This document shows, piece after piece, positions 22,600 to 33,570 of a DNA stretch of 64,000 nt (positions within the stretch are counted from its first letter, which is position 1; each line of letters opens with the position of its first letter). The position numbers and the translations under genes are program-made. The stretch is from Aulostomus chinensis (taxonomy: Eukaryota > Chordata > Actinopteri > Syngnathiformes > Aulostomidae): positions 4,110,501-4,174,500 of the forward strand of contig JBBMOA010000001.1 of assembly GCA_037954235.1 (NCBI GenBank). The letters run 5' to 3'. The notes beneath the pieces are model-generated. The model was not told where the DNA came from, searched no databases, and was given only the letters and a program-made list of their open reading frames with translations.

Positions 22600-25500
22600 T
22601 TAGCAATTCTTACTACATCACTTTCGCATCATTTTGAGATCATTAGCAATTCTTCTGACATCACAGTCGCATTATTTGGAGGTTCGTAGCAACTCTTACT
22701 ACATTACTGTTGCATTATTTTAAGGTTCGTAGCAACTCTTACTACATTACTGTCAGCATCACTTTGAGTTTATTAGCAACTATAACTACATTACTGTTAG
22801 CATCATTTTGAGTTGTTGAGCAATTCTCACTACATCACTGTAGCATTAAATTGAGTTCATTAGCAATTCTTACGACATCACTGTCGCAATATTTTGAGGT
22901 TCGTAGCAACTCTTACTACATTACTGTTGCATTATTTTAAGGTTCGTAGCAACTCTTACTACATTACTGTCAGCATCACTTTGAGTTTATTAGCAACTAT
23001 CACTACATTACTGTTAGCATCATTTTGAGTTGTTGAGCAATTCTCACGACATCACTGTAGCATTAAATTGAGTTCATTAGCAATTCTTCCGACATCACTG
23101 TAGCATTATTTTGAGGGTAGTAGCAACTCTTACTACATGACTTTCAGCATCATTTGAAATTGTTCGAAACACTTACTACATTACTGTCAGCATCACTGAG
23201 TTGATTAGCAACTATCACTACATTACTGTCAGCATCACTGAGTTGATTAGCAACTATCACTACATTGCTGTCAGCATCACTGAGTTTATTAGCAACTCTC
23301 ACTACATTACTGTTAGCATCATATTGAGTTCATTAGCAATTCTTACGACATCACTGTCACAATATTTTGAGGTTCGTAGCAACTTTTACTGCATGACTTT
23401 CAGCATCATTTGAAATTATTCGAAACACTTACTACATTACTGTAAGCCTCACTGAGCTTATTAGCAACTATCACTACATTACTGTTAGCATCATTTTGAG
23501 TTCATTAGCAATTCTGACCCCATCACTGTCACATCATTTTGAGATCATTAGCAATTCTTCCGACATCACTGTCGCATTTTTTGGAGGTTTGAAGCAACTC
23601 TTACTACATGACTGTCAGCATCACTTTGAGGTTATTCGAAACTTTCACTTCATTACTGAAAGAATCACTTTGAGGTTGTTCGAAACACTTACTACATTAC
23701 TGTAAGCATCACTGAGTTTATTAGCAACGATCACTACATTACTGTGAGCATGATTTTGAGTTTAATAACAATTCTTACGACATCACTGTCGCAATATTTT
23801 GAGGTACGTAGCAACTTTTACTACATTACTGTCGCATTATTTTGAGGTTCGTAGCAACTCTTACTACATGACTGTCAGCATCTCTTTGAGGTTATTCGAA
23901 ACTTTCACTCCATTACTGTCAGCATCTTTTTGAGTTCATTAGCAATTCTAAATACATCACTGTCGCATCATTTTGAGATCTTTAGCAATTCTTCTGACAT
24001 TACTGTCGCATTATTTTGAGGTTCGTAGCAACTCTTCCTACATGACTGTCACCATCACTTTGAGGTTATTCGAAACACTTACTACATTACTGTAAGCATC
24101 ACTGACTTGATTAGCAACTACCACTACATTACTGTCGCATCATTTGAAGTTCATGGGCAATTCTTCCGACATCACTGTCGCAATATTTTGAGGTTCGTAG
24201 CAACTTTTACTACATTACTGTCGCATCATTTTGAGGTTCGTAGCAACTCTCACTACATTACTGTAAGCATCATTTTTAAATTAGTAGCAACTCTCACTAC
24301 ATTTCTGTGGCATCATTTTGAGATTTTTAGCAACTCTTTCTACATTATTGTCAGCATGTTTGAGGTTTTTCGCAACTCTCACCACATCACAGTAGCATCA
24401 TTTGTTAGGTCAATAGCAACTCTCATTGCATTACTGCAGCATCATTTTGAGGTTAGTAGCAATTCTTACTACATCACTGTCGCATCATTTTGAGATCATT
24501 AGCATTTCTTCCGACATCACTGTAGCATTATTTGGAGGTTAGTAGCGACTCTTACTACATGACAGTCAGCATCACTTTGAGGTTGTTCGAAACACTTACT
24601 ACATGACTGTCAGCATCACTTTGAGGTTATTCGAAAGTTTCACTCCATTACTGTTAGCATCATTTTGAGTTCATTAGCAATTCTTACGACATCACTGTCG
24701 CATCATTTTGAGATCATTAGCAATTCTTCCGACATCACTGTCGCAAAATTTTTAAGGTTCGTAGCAACTCTTACTACATTAATGTTGCATTATTTTAAGG
24801 TTCGTAGCAACTCTTACTACATTACTGTCAGCATCACTTTGAGTTTATTGGCAACTATCACTACATTACTGTCAGCATCATTTTGAGTTGTTGAGCAATT
24901 CTCACGACATCACTGTAGCAGTAAATTGAGTTCATTAGCAACTTTTACTACATGACTGTCAGCATCACTTTGAGGTTATTCGAAACGTTCACTCCATTAC
25001 TGTTAGCATCATTTTGAGTTCATTAGCAATTCTTACTACATCACTGTCGCATCATTTTGAGATCATTAGCAATTCTTCCGACATCACTGTCGCAATATTT
25101 TGAGGTTCGTAGCAACTCTTACTACATTACTGTTGCATTATTTTAAGGTTCGTAGCAACTCTTACTACATTACTGTCAGCATCACTTTGAGTTTATTAGC
25201 AACTATAACTACATTACTGTTAGCATCATTTTGAGTTGTTGAGCAATTCTCACTACATCACTGTAGCATTAAATTGAGTTCATTAGCAATTCTTACGACA
25301 TCACTGTCGCAATATTTTGAGGTTCGTAGCAACTCTTACTACATTACTGTTGCATTATTTTAAGGTTCGTAGCAACTCTTACTACATTACTGTCAGCATC
25401 ACTGAGTTGATTAGCAACTATCACTACATTACTGTCAGCATCACTGAGTTGATTAGCAACTATCACTACATTACTGTCAGCATCACTGAGTTTATTAGCA

Positions 25501-25870
25501 ACTCTCACTACATTACTGTTAGCATCATATTGAGTTCATTAGCAATTCTTACGACATCACTGTCACAATATTTTGAGGTTCGTAGCAACTTTTACTGCAT
25601 GACTTTCAGCATCATTTGAAATTATTCGAAACACTTACTACATTACTGTAAGCCTCACTGAGCTTATTAGCAACTATCACTACATTACTGTTAGCATCAT
25701 TTTGAGTTCATTAGCAATTCTGACCCCATCACTGTCACATCATTTTGAGATCATTAGCAATTCTTCCGACATCACTGTCGCATTTTTTGGAGGTTTGAAG
25801 CAACTCTTACTACATGACTGTCAGCATCACTTTGAGGTTATTCGAAACTTTCACTTCATTACTGAAAGAA
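22600..25870 (+). repeat. Second internal duplication in the left inner array, ~2.2-2.4 kb offset
   Basis: The segment near 22600-23665 recurs near 25020-25870. Markers at 22781 and 25204 are offset by 2423 bp, while markers at 23496 and 25702 are offset by 2206 bp. The difference of about 217 bp is close to five monomers, so one copy has lost or gained about five units. Confidence 0.8.
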
Positions 25871-26525
25871 TCACTGAGTTTATAGCAACTATCACTACAT
25901 TACTGTTAGCATCATTTTGAGTTTATTTGCAATTCTTACTCCATCACTGTCGCATCATTTTGAGATCATTGGCAATGTTTCCAACATCACTGTCGCATTA
26001 TTTTGAGGTTTGAAGCAACTCTTACTACATCACTGTCAGCATTACTTTGAGGTTATTCGAAACTTTCACTACATTACTGTTAGCATCATTTTGAGTTCAT
26101 CAGCAATTCTTCCGACATCACTGTATCATTATTTTGTGGTTAGTAACAACTCTTACTACATGACTGTCAGCATCACTTTGAGGTTGTTCGAAACACTTTC
26201 TATATTACATTTAGCATCTTTTTTAGTTCATTAGCAATTCTTACCAAATCACTGTCGCATCATTTTGAGATCATTAGCAATTTTTCTGACATCACTGTCG
26301 CATTATTTTGAATTTGGTAGCAACTCTTACTACATGACTGTCAGCATCACTTTGAGTTTATTAGCAACTATCACTACATTACTGTTAGCATCATCTTTCG
26401 CAATTTTTACAACATCATTGTAGCATTATTTTTAGGTTATTAGCAACTCTTCCTCCATTACTTTCGCATCATTTTGAGATCATGAGCAATTCTTCCGACA
26501 TCACTGTAGCATTATTTTGAGGTTT

Positions 26526-26896
26526 TGAGGTACCTTTGTTTGTAACCTCGTCCCCACTGATCCTGGATCTGCTCGACGTTCCTGTCTGTTAAAAGGAAGG
26601 TTTTCATCACCACTGTTGCAGGATGTGCTGCTGATGGAGAATTGTTGGGTGGAGGTTCATTGAAGGAGTTTGGTGCTGGACCTGCTCTACTAGTAAAGAG
26701 ACATGAGAGAACTTTGTTGTGATTTGGTGCAATACAAATAAAAATGACTTGACCAGTGTCATTTGTGGTCTTTTGTTAATTGCATGTCACATGAAATTAT
26801 TATTGGTCACTTTTCTAGCAACAGTCTCACAGCGTCAAGATAAGAACACTTCTACTTTTGATGATGACAGTTTGTTCAACACTAAACTTCAACCAG
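26526..26896 (+). repeat. Inner end block of left arm, including dispersed repeat R1 (minus orientation)
   Basis: The reverse complement is at 43033-43402 with few differences. It includes a copy of a common teleost dispersed repeat (here R1), recognised by TTTGTTGTGATTTGGTGC and CTGATCCTGGATCTGCTCG. Similarity between arms stops after CCAG at 26896, which sets the inner breakpoint of the inverted duplication. Confidence 0.88.
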
Positions 26897-27404
26897 GGTG
26901 AAGGGTGACTGTCTCATTCAGGTTCAACCCTTTGTTAGACTCTATTAAGTCACTGACTCCTGCAAGGACAAACTCTGTAATCCTCCTTAGTAGCTTTGGT
27001 TCCTTGCAGCACAGAAAGTCCATTCACTGATGTAGGAACTGGAAAACTTAGAGCTCCGTTCCTTCCTCCATTGAGCAGAACAAACACAGAACAGAGAGCA
27101 GTTCCTCCTACAGTTCTCAGAAAGTCTGAGGGCACCAAAGAAAGGAGGGAAATGCAATCAATGTTGAATTATTTTACATTTCTTATATTTGATCAAAGAT
27201 AGAACTTAATAAGCGTCCATCAACCTGCAGGACAAACTCCTTCACTGTGTGGGAGGTTCAGAGTCCCTGGTTTGATTGCAGCTTTGACCTGAGCAGGTGT
27301 TCATCCACATCTCAGTAACAGGGGACACTTTATCACAGCAGTGGACAAACATCAGCGTTCATCACCCAGCAGCTCCTCTGATCAACAGAACAAGCTGAAG
27401 TATT
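26897..27404. other. Start of spacer, no recognised gene
   Basis: Unique, moderately AT-rich sequence. Around 27250-27290 a stretch resembles the 3' half of a tRNA (GTCCCTGGTTTGATT) but cannot be folded into a tRNA. Only short open frames occur. Confidence 0.5.
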
Positions 27405-27477
27405 CTGAGAAGGAGGGCATGGATCCCTCTACCTCTCACATGCTAAGCTAGCACTCTACCATTGGAGCTAAGTCCCC
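27405..27477 (-). pseudogene. tRNA-Ala(AGC) pseudogene
   Basis: The minus strand reads GGGGACTTAGCTCCAATGG, then a TTAGCAT anticodon loop (anticodon AGC), and aligns along its whole length with vertebrate tRNA-Ala(AGC). The acceptor stem has three mismatches (pairs 1-72, 6-67 and 7-66), and the T loop reads ATCCATG rather than ATCGATG. D- and T-stem shapes survive. It is best called a decayed tRNA gene or a tRNA-derived repeat head. Confidence 0.75.
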
Positions 27478-27852
27478 TTTTGAGCTTCCATTTGAGTTTT
27501 CTGTTCCCATCTCTATGGTAACGGTCAGTTTTGACCCACATCTTCAATCAGCTGTAAAATTCACTAAAAACAATTTTCTATCATCCAAGTTGTTTCCATC
27601 TCTTGGTTTCCTTGTTAGGCTTCCTTATCCATGGAAATATTGGTTTGAATATTTTGTTGTGGGCCTCTGGACCTTTTTTTAGTCAGTAAACCCTCGCTTT
27701 CAATTAAAAAATGATCAAATGAACCTTTGGGTTTGGCATAAAAGTCTTTTTTTCAGCAACAGAACTTTAATATAAACACTAAATGAAAAGCAGAACAGGC
27801 CAGAACACAAACTCTGCTCTGCCGTCCTTCCTGGTTACTGGGCATGGACTGC
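27478..27852. other. Unannotated spacer sequence
   Basis: AT-rich, with no open frame or RNA structure that I can support. The last part may be 3' flank of the piggyBac remnant that follows. Confidence 0.4.
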
Positions 27853-28440
27853 TGGAAGGGGCATTTTCCTCAGAAAGTGACAAGACGTTCATCCACTCTC
27901 ACCTCTGGCCCTGGGTTGAATGTTGGTGCAAGGAGCTGCACCCATCTTTCCCAGACATCCCCAATGGGGGCAAGCTTGTCAGTTCTTGCTCCGGTGTCTC
28001 TGTCGTCAAATCTGAGGACTCTTGATGTTTATTGAAAGTTCTGAAGTGGCCTTGTGGCCCAGAAAATATTTCTGCCTGTCGATGCGTCCCAGAGACGATC
28101 AGTGGCCTCACTGCAGGATCTGAACACTCCAGGAAGAAGAAGAACACCAATAGAAGCATCCAGGTGTCCCTCATCAATGTCTTTCCACTTGTCACCATGG
28201 ACTTTTTTTCCTTTGAGGTTTGTCACAGCAATGCTGACTCTTTTTAGTGACAGTGGCATGAACAGAACCATCAACCATAAACAGCTCCAAACATGTCTTG
28301 ATGTCAGTGCCTCTCGTCACAGCAAACCTTGTGATTCCAGGGCTCATTTTGATGACATCAGCAGCAGCTGCCCTGCCATGTACATCAGGAGACACTGAGC
28401 TCCAGCCAATGTTCCCTCTAGTTTTTCATGTGTCTGGTTA
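27853..28440 (-). pseudogene. piggyBac transposase pseudogene (PGBD-like)
   Basis: Minus-strand frames, N- to C-terminal, read GRAAAADVIKMSPGITRFAV, then VSIAVTNLKGKKVHGDKWKD, then LWDASTGRNIFWAT, then VLRFDDRDTGARTDKLAPI and NPGPEVRVDERLVTF. This is the order in piggyBac transposases from the N-terminal domain to the first catalytic aspartate (in V-D-E-x-L). Damage includes a frameshift near 28240-28270, a TAA after LQNFQ, and a TGA in place of arginine after VTF. The remaining catalytic residues and the C-terminal cysteine-rich domain are missing. It is dead, and no terminal repeats were found. Confidence 0.85.
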
Positions 28441-28783
28441 TCCTCACAAGCTCCCTGAGCTCACTGAGGACCACTGTGAGCACCGTCTGAGGTAGGACCT
28501 GCATGGAGGGCAGAGAGAGAGAAGAATCAGGGACAAGGATCTGTCGGTTTGCTGCTTTATGAAAATATTGTAAATGATTATTATTCTTCATAATATTGTT
28601 TTAGTAACCTGCTTAGGAGTTGTGAATGATGCAGAGTCCATGGGAAACAGCTAATGCTGTGGTACCCCCCCCCCCCAAGTTACTGTACAAACCTCAGAAA
28701 CCTTTTGCCATAATAAGACAAGATGTTGTTATAGAGATGTAAAGATAAACCTATAGGGATGTACATGTATATAGATGTAGTCA
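28441..28783. other. Unannotated spacer sequence with C12 tract
   Basis: Contains a homopolymer of 12 C at 28665-28676. No gene or repeat family was recognised. Confidence 0.4.
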
Positions 28784-29768
28784 AGTCAAGTCAGTTTTAT
28801 TTGTATTGAACCAAATCACAACAAAAGTTCTCTCATGACTCTTTACTAGTAGAGCAGGTCTCGAACCAAACTCCTTCAATGAACCTCCACCCAACAGTTC
28901 TCCACCAGCAGCACATCCTTCAACAGTGGTGACAAAAACCTTCCTTTTAACAGGCAGGAACATCGAGCAGATCCAGGATCAGTGGGGATGGCCTTCTGCT
29001 TTGACCGGTTGGGGGGAAAGAGAGCAGGAGAGCGGGGCAGAGACAAAGACAGAGAATGGAGGAAGACCGATATACAGAAGGAAAGAGAGGGACAGAGATA
29101 AAGAGAGAGAGAAGGGAAGAGACTGATGGACAGACGATGAGCAGGTGGAGCTACGGGTGGCAGCTTGAGCCTCTTCAGGTCTGCAGCCTCCTCCAGCAGC
29201 ACCGACATCTGGGATGAAGGGAGAGGGAGTTAGTGACACATCTGAGTATGATTTATAAATGACAAATAAAGGAGGACAGAGAGGAGTAGAGAGAAGCCCA
29301 GTGCACCATGGGAGATCCCCCAGCAGCCTAAGCCTATAGCAGCATATCTAAGGACCACCCTAAGCAGCCCAACTATAAGCCTGATCAAATAGGAAGGTCT
29401 TTAGTCCGCTCTTAAAGGTCGAGAGGGTGTCTGCATCCTGGACTGAAACTGGGAGACGGTTCCACTGGAGGGGAGCCTGATAGCTGAAGGCTCTGGCTCC
29501 CAGTCTACTTTTAGAACTCTAGGAACCACCAGTAACCCTGCATCTTGGGAGCGAAGGGTTCTAGCTGGATAATAGGGGACTAGGAGCTCTGTCAGGTAGG
29601 AAGGAGCCTGATTGTTGAGGACTTTGTATGTTAGAAGGAGAATTTAGAATTCTATTCTAAATTTGACAGGTAGCCATGCAGAGAAGCCAGTACAGGAGTA
29701 CTGTCTACTAGTTCTAGTCAACACGCGGGCCGCAGCATTCTGGACCAGCTGGAGAGTTTTCAGGACCT
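28784..29768 (+). mobile_element. Near-complete copy of teleost dispersed repeat R1
   Basis: Begins AAGTCAGTTTTATTTGTATT and continues through AAATCACAACAAAAGTTCTC, a purine-rich middle (29015-29125), GAAGGCTCTGGCTCCCAGTC and GCATTCTGGACCAGCTGGAG. The order matches a high-copy interspersed repeat I know from percomorph genomes; I cannot give its family name with confidence. Shorter copies lie in the window at 26545-26753, 34146-34240, 41946-42235, 43178-43385 and 62480-62570. It has no coding frame. Confidence 0.7.
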
Positions 29769-29859
29769 ACTTCTTCTTTTGGTCACAGGTTTGAAGATAC
29801 CTGTGGAAGTGAAAGGAAAGGCTGTGAGAGCCACACCTCTCCAGTGACCTGGGACATGA

Positions 29860-29941
29860 TGGCAGTGGTGGGATTTGAACCCACGCCTCCTTAGAGACTG
29901 GAGCCTTAATCCAGCGCCTTAGACCGCTCGGCCACACTACC
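29860..29941 (-). tRNA. tRNA-Leu(AAG)
   Basis: The 82-nt minus-strand sequence begins GGTAGTGTGGCCGAGCGGTC and ends CACTGCCA. The seven acceptor pairs form (one G-U). The anticodon loop TTAAGGC gives AAG. There is the long variable arm of a leucine tRNA, and the T loop TTCAAAT is intact. It differs from mammalian tRNA-Leu(AAG) at only a few positions. Both internal promoter boxes are intact. No T4 terminator was seen immediately downstream, which leaves some doubt about expression. Confidence 0.92.
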
Positions 29942-30082
29942 TCACTGTGCTGCTTTCTGAGTTGGTCTGCTAAAGGCATGTTGAAGAGGAAGTAACAATG
30001 ATATCAAACTTATTCTGAAGGGGGACCCCTTCCCTCCACGGTCACAGGAAGTGACGACAGCGCTGCTAGAAGCAGGAAAGAA

Positions 30083-30331
30083 ATGGTAAAAGGACTCAGT
30101 TTGTACAGAGCCTTTCTACCTCAGCAGCACTCAAGGAGCTGAACAATGTCCTCTCATTCACACACTCACACACTGATGCTGAAGGCTGCCATGCAAGGAG
30201 CCAACCTACTCATCAGAAGTATTTAGGGGTTCAGTCTCTTACTCAAGGACACTTTGACATGGTCACTGGAGAAAGTGAGGATCAAACCAGCCACCCTTTG
30301 GTTGCCAGACGGCCACGCTACTCCTGAGTCA
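30083..30331 (-). mobile_element. tRNA-derived SINE
   Basis: On the minus strand a tRNA-like head (GTAGCGTGGCCGTCTGGCAA, then the B-box-like GGTTTGATCCTC) is followed by a body with TGTCCTTGAGTAAGAGACTG and a tail with CTCCTTGAGTGCTGCTGAGG. This layout matches the abundant fish tRNA-SINEs that end near 'agcgctttgagtgct'. The copy is diverged and probably inactive. Confidence 0.75.
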
Positions 30332-31547
30332 TGTGACCTGGATAAGATGGTGAACTACAGCTGATCGCCACGCTAGCAAACCTCTTTTGTTTGGTTTGTT
30401 GTTGTTTAGTGACTGTGGATGAATACACAGGAGAAGTTGAGCATAAATTTGTGTTCCCTGTTCACTTGAATATATGTAGGAGTGTGAGGTGGAAATAATA
30501 CTTGGAGGAGAATGAGAGTTCAGTCTCAGCGCTATGACCTGTGCTGACACTAAAACATGTCAGCCCACAGAACAAAGATGGCAGTCCTCTGGGAGAGCAG
30601 GTACACCACACATACATGAAGAAACCCTACAGGAAGCAAATATGTTGCCAGAGACTTTTACTCTGTTTTTGTTGTTTACCCAAGTACAGGATTGGAGGGA
30701 GACTGATGGTCGCTGTTTGGGTTTTTGGAAAACAAGGAGGCTGTGGGTTCAAGCTGGATTCTCAGAGATTTCCCCAACCTCTACATTTGCATCTACACTG
30801 TCATCTAGTCATGTGACTGAAGTCATCCAGTCACGTGACTGAAGTCATCCAGTCATGTCAGTGATGTCACTTGGCAGGACTGTCATTGCCGTCTCATTCT
30901 AGAAAAGAATCCAGACTCCACCTGTGGCTCCATGATAACTGATGGACCTCTGGTTGGAGGCTGGACGATGATGTTTGGACTGGAAGGAAAACTCCTTGTC
31001 CAAATTCCATTGTGTTCAAGTTTAAAGTCCCACAATCAGAAGTAGCTGAAGCTGACAGGTGGAGGTTTGGAACTACAAGATGGTGATGTTTTCTTGACTT
31101 GATGCTCTGACTGTCAGGGTGGATGACAGCTTCTTCTGCTGCTGCATCTGAGTGGCTAGGATTGGAGGTTTTACCTCCCAAGGTTGTCTGGTTCCAGGGG
31201 AAATTTTAAAATTCCAGTCCCCAACCTTGGCTGTTCTGAAACTCTTCTCCTGAATCACTCCTGAGCTGCAGCAAGAACAAATACCAGTGCCAACCAGATC
31301 AACTTAATGGCTGCTAACAGCCTCAGACACTTGATTTCCATCAATCTGGAGCCAAGAAGGCACTCACCTGTGGTTCTCCTCCAGGAGGGTCCAGGTTCTG
31401 CCATTGGGGCTCCTGGTGCCACTGCCAGAGAGCCTCAGCTGCACACTGCAACATTTCAACAGGAGATTGACATTCCTTCAAATGTCCTGACATCTTATTC
31501 CAATGGTTCTGTTCCATATTTATATTTCAAAATAAATCATACAATGA
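30332..31547. other. Spacer sequence, no recognised gene
   Basis: About 1.2 kb of unique sequence with open frames of up to roughly 100 codons that resemble nothing I know. A short direct repeat of GTGACTGAAGTCATCCAGTC occurs at about 30815-30860. Nothing functional can be supported. Confidence 0.45.
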
Positions 31548-31920
31548 GGGGTGCACGGTGGTGCAGTGGTGCAGTGGTCAGCACTGTGGCCTCACAGCAA
31601 AAAGGTTCCGGGTTTGAGTCCCAGCTCTGGCACAGTATCTTTCTGTGTGAGTCTCCATGTTCTCCCTGTTCCTGTGTGGGTTCTCTCTGGTACTCCAGCT
31701 TCCTCCACAGTCCAAAGACATCAAGAGAGGACGAGGCTGATAGATTCTCTAAATTGACTGTAGGTATGAATGTGAGTGCGAATGGTTGTTTGTCTCTGTG
31801 TGTTGGCCCTGCGATGGACTGGCGACCTGTCCAGGGTGAACCCCGCCTCTTGCCCGTAGATGCTGGTATAGGCTCCACACCCCGCGACCCTTACTAGTAA
31901 GGAATAAGTGGAAGATGACG
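31548..31920 (+). mobile_element. SINE-like element with L2-type tail, copy 1
   Basis: The head GTGGTGCAGTGGTCAGCACT and the B-box-like GGGTTTGAGTCCC suggest a Pol III tRNA-related origin. The body has TCTCCATGTTCTCCCTGTTC. The tail has GACCTGTCCAGGGTGAACCC and GATGCTGGTATAGGCTCCAC, typical of teleost L2-like LINE 3' ends. Other copies are at 38781-39120 and from 63721. It is not coding: the 196-codon open frame across it is chance. Confidence 0.75.
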
Positions 31921-32204
31921 ACAACGATCACACAATGAAAGCTGCCACAGCTGGTTTAAGAGAGCGAACAAGCTAAGAGATCTGAAACCAGTAAAAAATG
32001 CTTTTCTGTGTGCAAACTAGTGAGGGGCATGGAAGGATATTTTACCACCAATACAGAACCCAGACTTTAGTCATGTGATGAGATGGCGACTCTGATTATG
32101 AAGTTCATGGACAAAATGTGAATTGAAAGAAAATACATTAAAAAATACGAACTAAACTAAATAAATAAATAAAGAAGCAGCACAAATAACGTTTTCTTCT
32201 GCAC

Positions 32205-32340
32205 AAATTTACTGGAATTAGACTGTATTTTTGGTTAATGAGTCGATGAAAGAGTGTCACATATATATTATATACATGTGATACATGAACGTGGCTTTGG
32301 ACAAAAGCTCAGTGAAACTGTAGGATTGTAGAATTATTTA
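32205..32340 (+). repeat. SINE-tail-like repeat, paralogue of 40729-40862
   Basis: Shares GGTTAATGAGTCGATGAAAG, ATATACATGTGAT and GTGGCTTTGGACAAAAGC with the second copy in the same orientation. The second copy's GACAAAAGCGTCTGCTCAAT resembles the common fish SINE tail 'aaaagcgtctgctaaatg'. Confidence 0.65.
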
Positions 32341-32343
32341 AAC

Positions 32344-32602
32344 GTACTAAGTGGACTGTTTCAGGTTTCTTGAAGACGCTTCAGCTCTCATCCAAGAGGT
32401 GTCTTCAGTTTTCTTCACTGATGGGAGGATTTTTGCTCTAAGGGGGCGGGACCTTCTCCAGAGGTGATTGACACATGCGAGCTCTGGATTTCAGAGTTGT
32501 TTTGGTCAGGTTATGTAAGGGAAGTTGACTCAACTGGTATCTGTGTCAGTTAAAAGCCTCACAGTCATTCCATAATCTAGGAGCAGAAACTAGAGACACT
32601 CG
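32344..32602. other. Diverged repeat fragment
   Basis: Contains GAAGACGCTTCAGCTCTCAT, a motif frequent in teleost retroelement tails, within otherwise unassigned sequence. Confidence 0.4.
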
Positions 32603-32684
32603 CGACGAGGATGGGATTCAAACCCACGCGTGCAGAGCACAATGGATTAGCAGTCCATCACCTTAACCACTCGGCCACCTCGTC
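32603..32684 (-). tRNA. tRNA-Ser(GCT)
   Basis: The minus strand begins GACGAGGTGGCCGAGTGGTT. The anticodon loop CTGCTAA gives GCT, with a serine-type long variable arm. The acceptor GACGAGG pairs fully with CCTCGTC, and the anticodon and T stems form. The T loop is TTTGAAT instead of TTCGAAT (C56 to T, probably deamination of a CpG), which may weaken the B box. It is otherwise close to vertebrate tRNA-Ser(GCT). Confidence 0.87.
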
Positions 32685-32990
32685 TGCCGACAGCAACCCT
32701 GACCTCTGAAACAGCTGAACTCTTTGGAGCCCATTTGTCAGACATGGACCCAGCAGGAGCCACTGAACACAACTCTGACATCATCAGGCTTCTTCCCAGC
32801 AGCTTGGTGCTCCAGAAGGAAGAATCCAGACCATCGCTACATCATCAGAGTGAACACCAGCTGATGTTGACCAGTTTAACAAGCCTTTGACTGCTAAATG
32901 ACATCCAAGCTCAGATTCTCTTGTCCTGGTAGAACAAGTCAATGTTGAAGAAGACGAGAGCACCAGTCTCTTTCATCCAATGCTGGAACA

Positions 32991-33282
32991 GCGTTAGACT
33001 GAAGGTCTGAAGGTCCCTGGTCTGGTCCAGGTTTCAACAGGGGACCAGCATCAGCCAGCATTTAAATGTGGACAACAGTGGAGGTGAAGCCCACATCAAG
33101 GAAACAAGCCTCCTATCACTGTCCTGTGCTGAGTTTCTTTCAAAAAAAGTGAGACAACCTCAAGATTTTCTGTTTCCTCTTGTAGGATTTTGCCACAGAG
33201 AATCAGAGCCAATCAAAAGCTTGTTGGACTTTAACGTTGGAGGACTGAACAAGTCATGACATCATCAGTTTTACCTTCACAG
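32991..33282 (+). pseudogene. tRNA-Phe(GAA) 3' fragment with conserved downstream flank
   Basis: 32991-33039 reads GCGTTAGACTGAAGGTCTGA, then CCCTGGTCTGGTCCAGG, matching tRNA-Phe from the anticodon arm to the T arm; the 5' half is lost. The next ~220 bp, including TTTTGCCACAGAGAATCAGA and CCAATCAAAAGC, also occur after the tRNA-Phe-like copy at 42611. Two units of a former tRNA repeat are therefore present. Confidence 0.7.
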
Positions 33283-33468
33283 GTGCTCCATTTACTTTAC
33301 TTTCAATTTTACAGAGGTAGAAGCTGAAATCAAAGCTGTCTGTCCAAAGAAGTGAGAGCTTCCCAGGTTGTGATGTTCTTGTCTACAGACTCTGTCTTGT
33401 ATGGAGCTTCAGTCTTTAATGAAAAGACTCCTCCATTAATAACATCACTGTGCCTCTGCAGTGAATCA

Positions 33469-33570
33469 GTCACTCCATCCATTTTCTGTACCACTGATTT
33501 GTTAAAGGTTATGGGGGGGGTGACATTTGGTGAGAGGCAGGGTTCACCCTGAACAGGTCACCAGTCCTCA
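33469..33570 (-). mobile_element. L2-type LINE 3' tail fragment
   Basis: The minus strand contains GGTGACCTGTTCAGGGTGAA and CCTGCCTCTC, then a run of C and a degraded end. It directly follows the reverse-transcriptase fragment on the same strand, so the two may be one internally deleted LINE copy. Confidence 0.65.

Larger units (their letters stand above)
8361..26525 (+). repeat. Left inner 43-44 bp satellite array, subfamily B-rich (18.2 kb)
   Basis: About 420 head-to-tail monomers on the plus strand. Typical pieces are GCATCATTTTGAGATCATTA, GCAATTCTTACTACATCACT and CAGCATCACTTTGAGGTTAT. Monomers alternate in patterns longer than one unit, and two long internal duplications are visible (listed separately). 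Islands of subfamily A occur at about 18850-19625, 20236-20400 and 24240-24420. No gene, tRNA or insertion was recognised. The array stops at 26525 against a dispersed repeat. Confidence 0.95.

Noticed and set aside
27250..27290. Possible further tRNA 3' half (GTCCCTGGTTTGATT)
   Set aside because: No anticodon arm or acceptor stem can be built around it. Similarity is limited to about 15 bases.
31307..31897. 196-codon open frame on the plus strand
   Set aside because: Most of it lies in the SINE-like element with L2-type tail, where the same sequence is non-coding in other copies.
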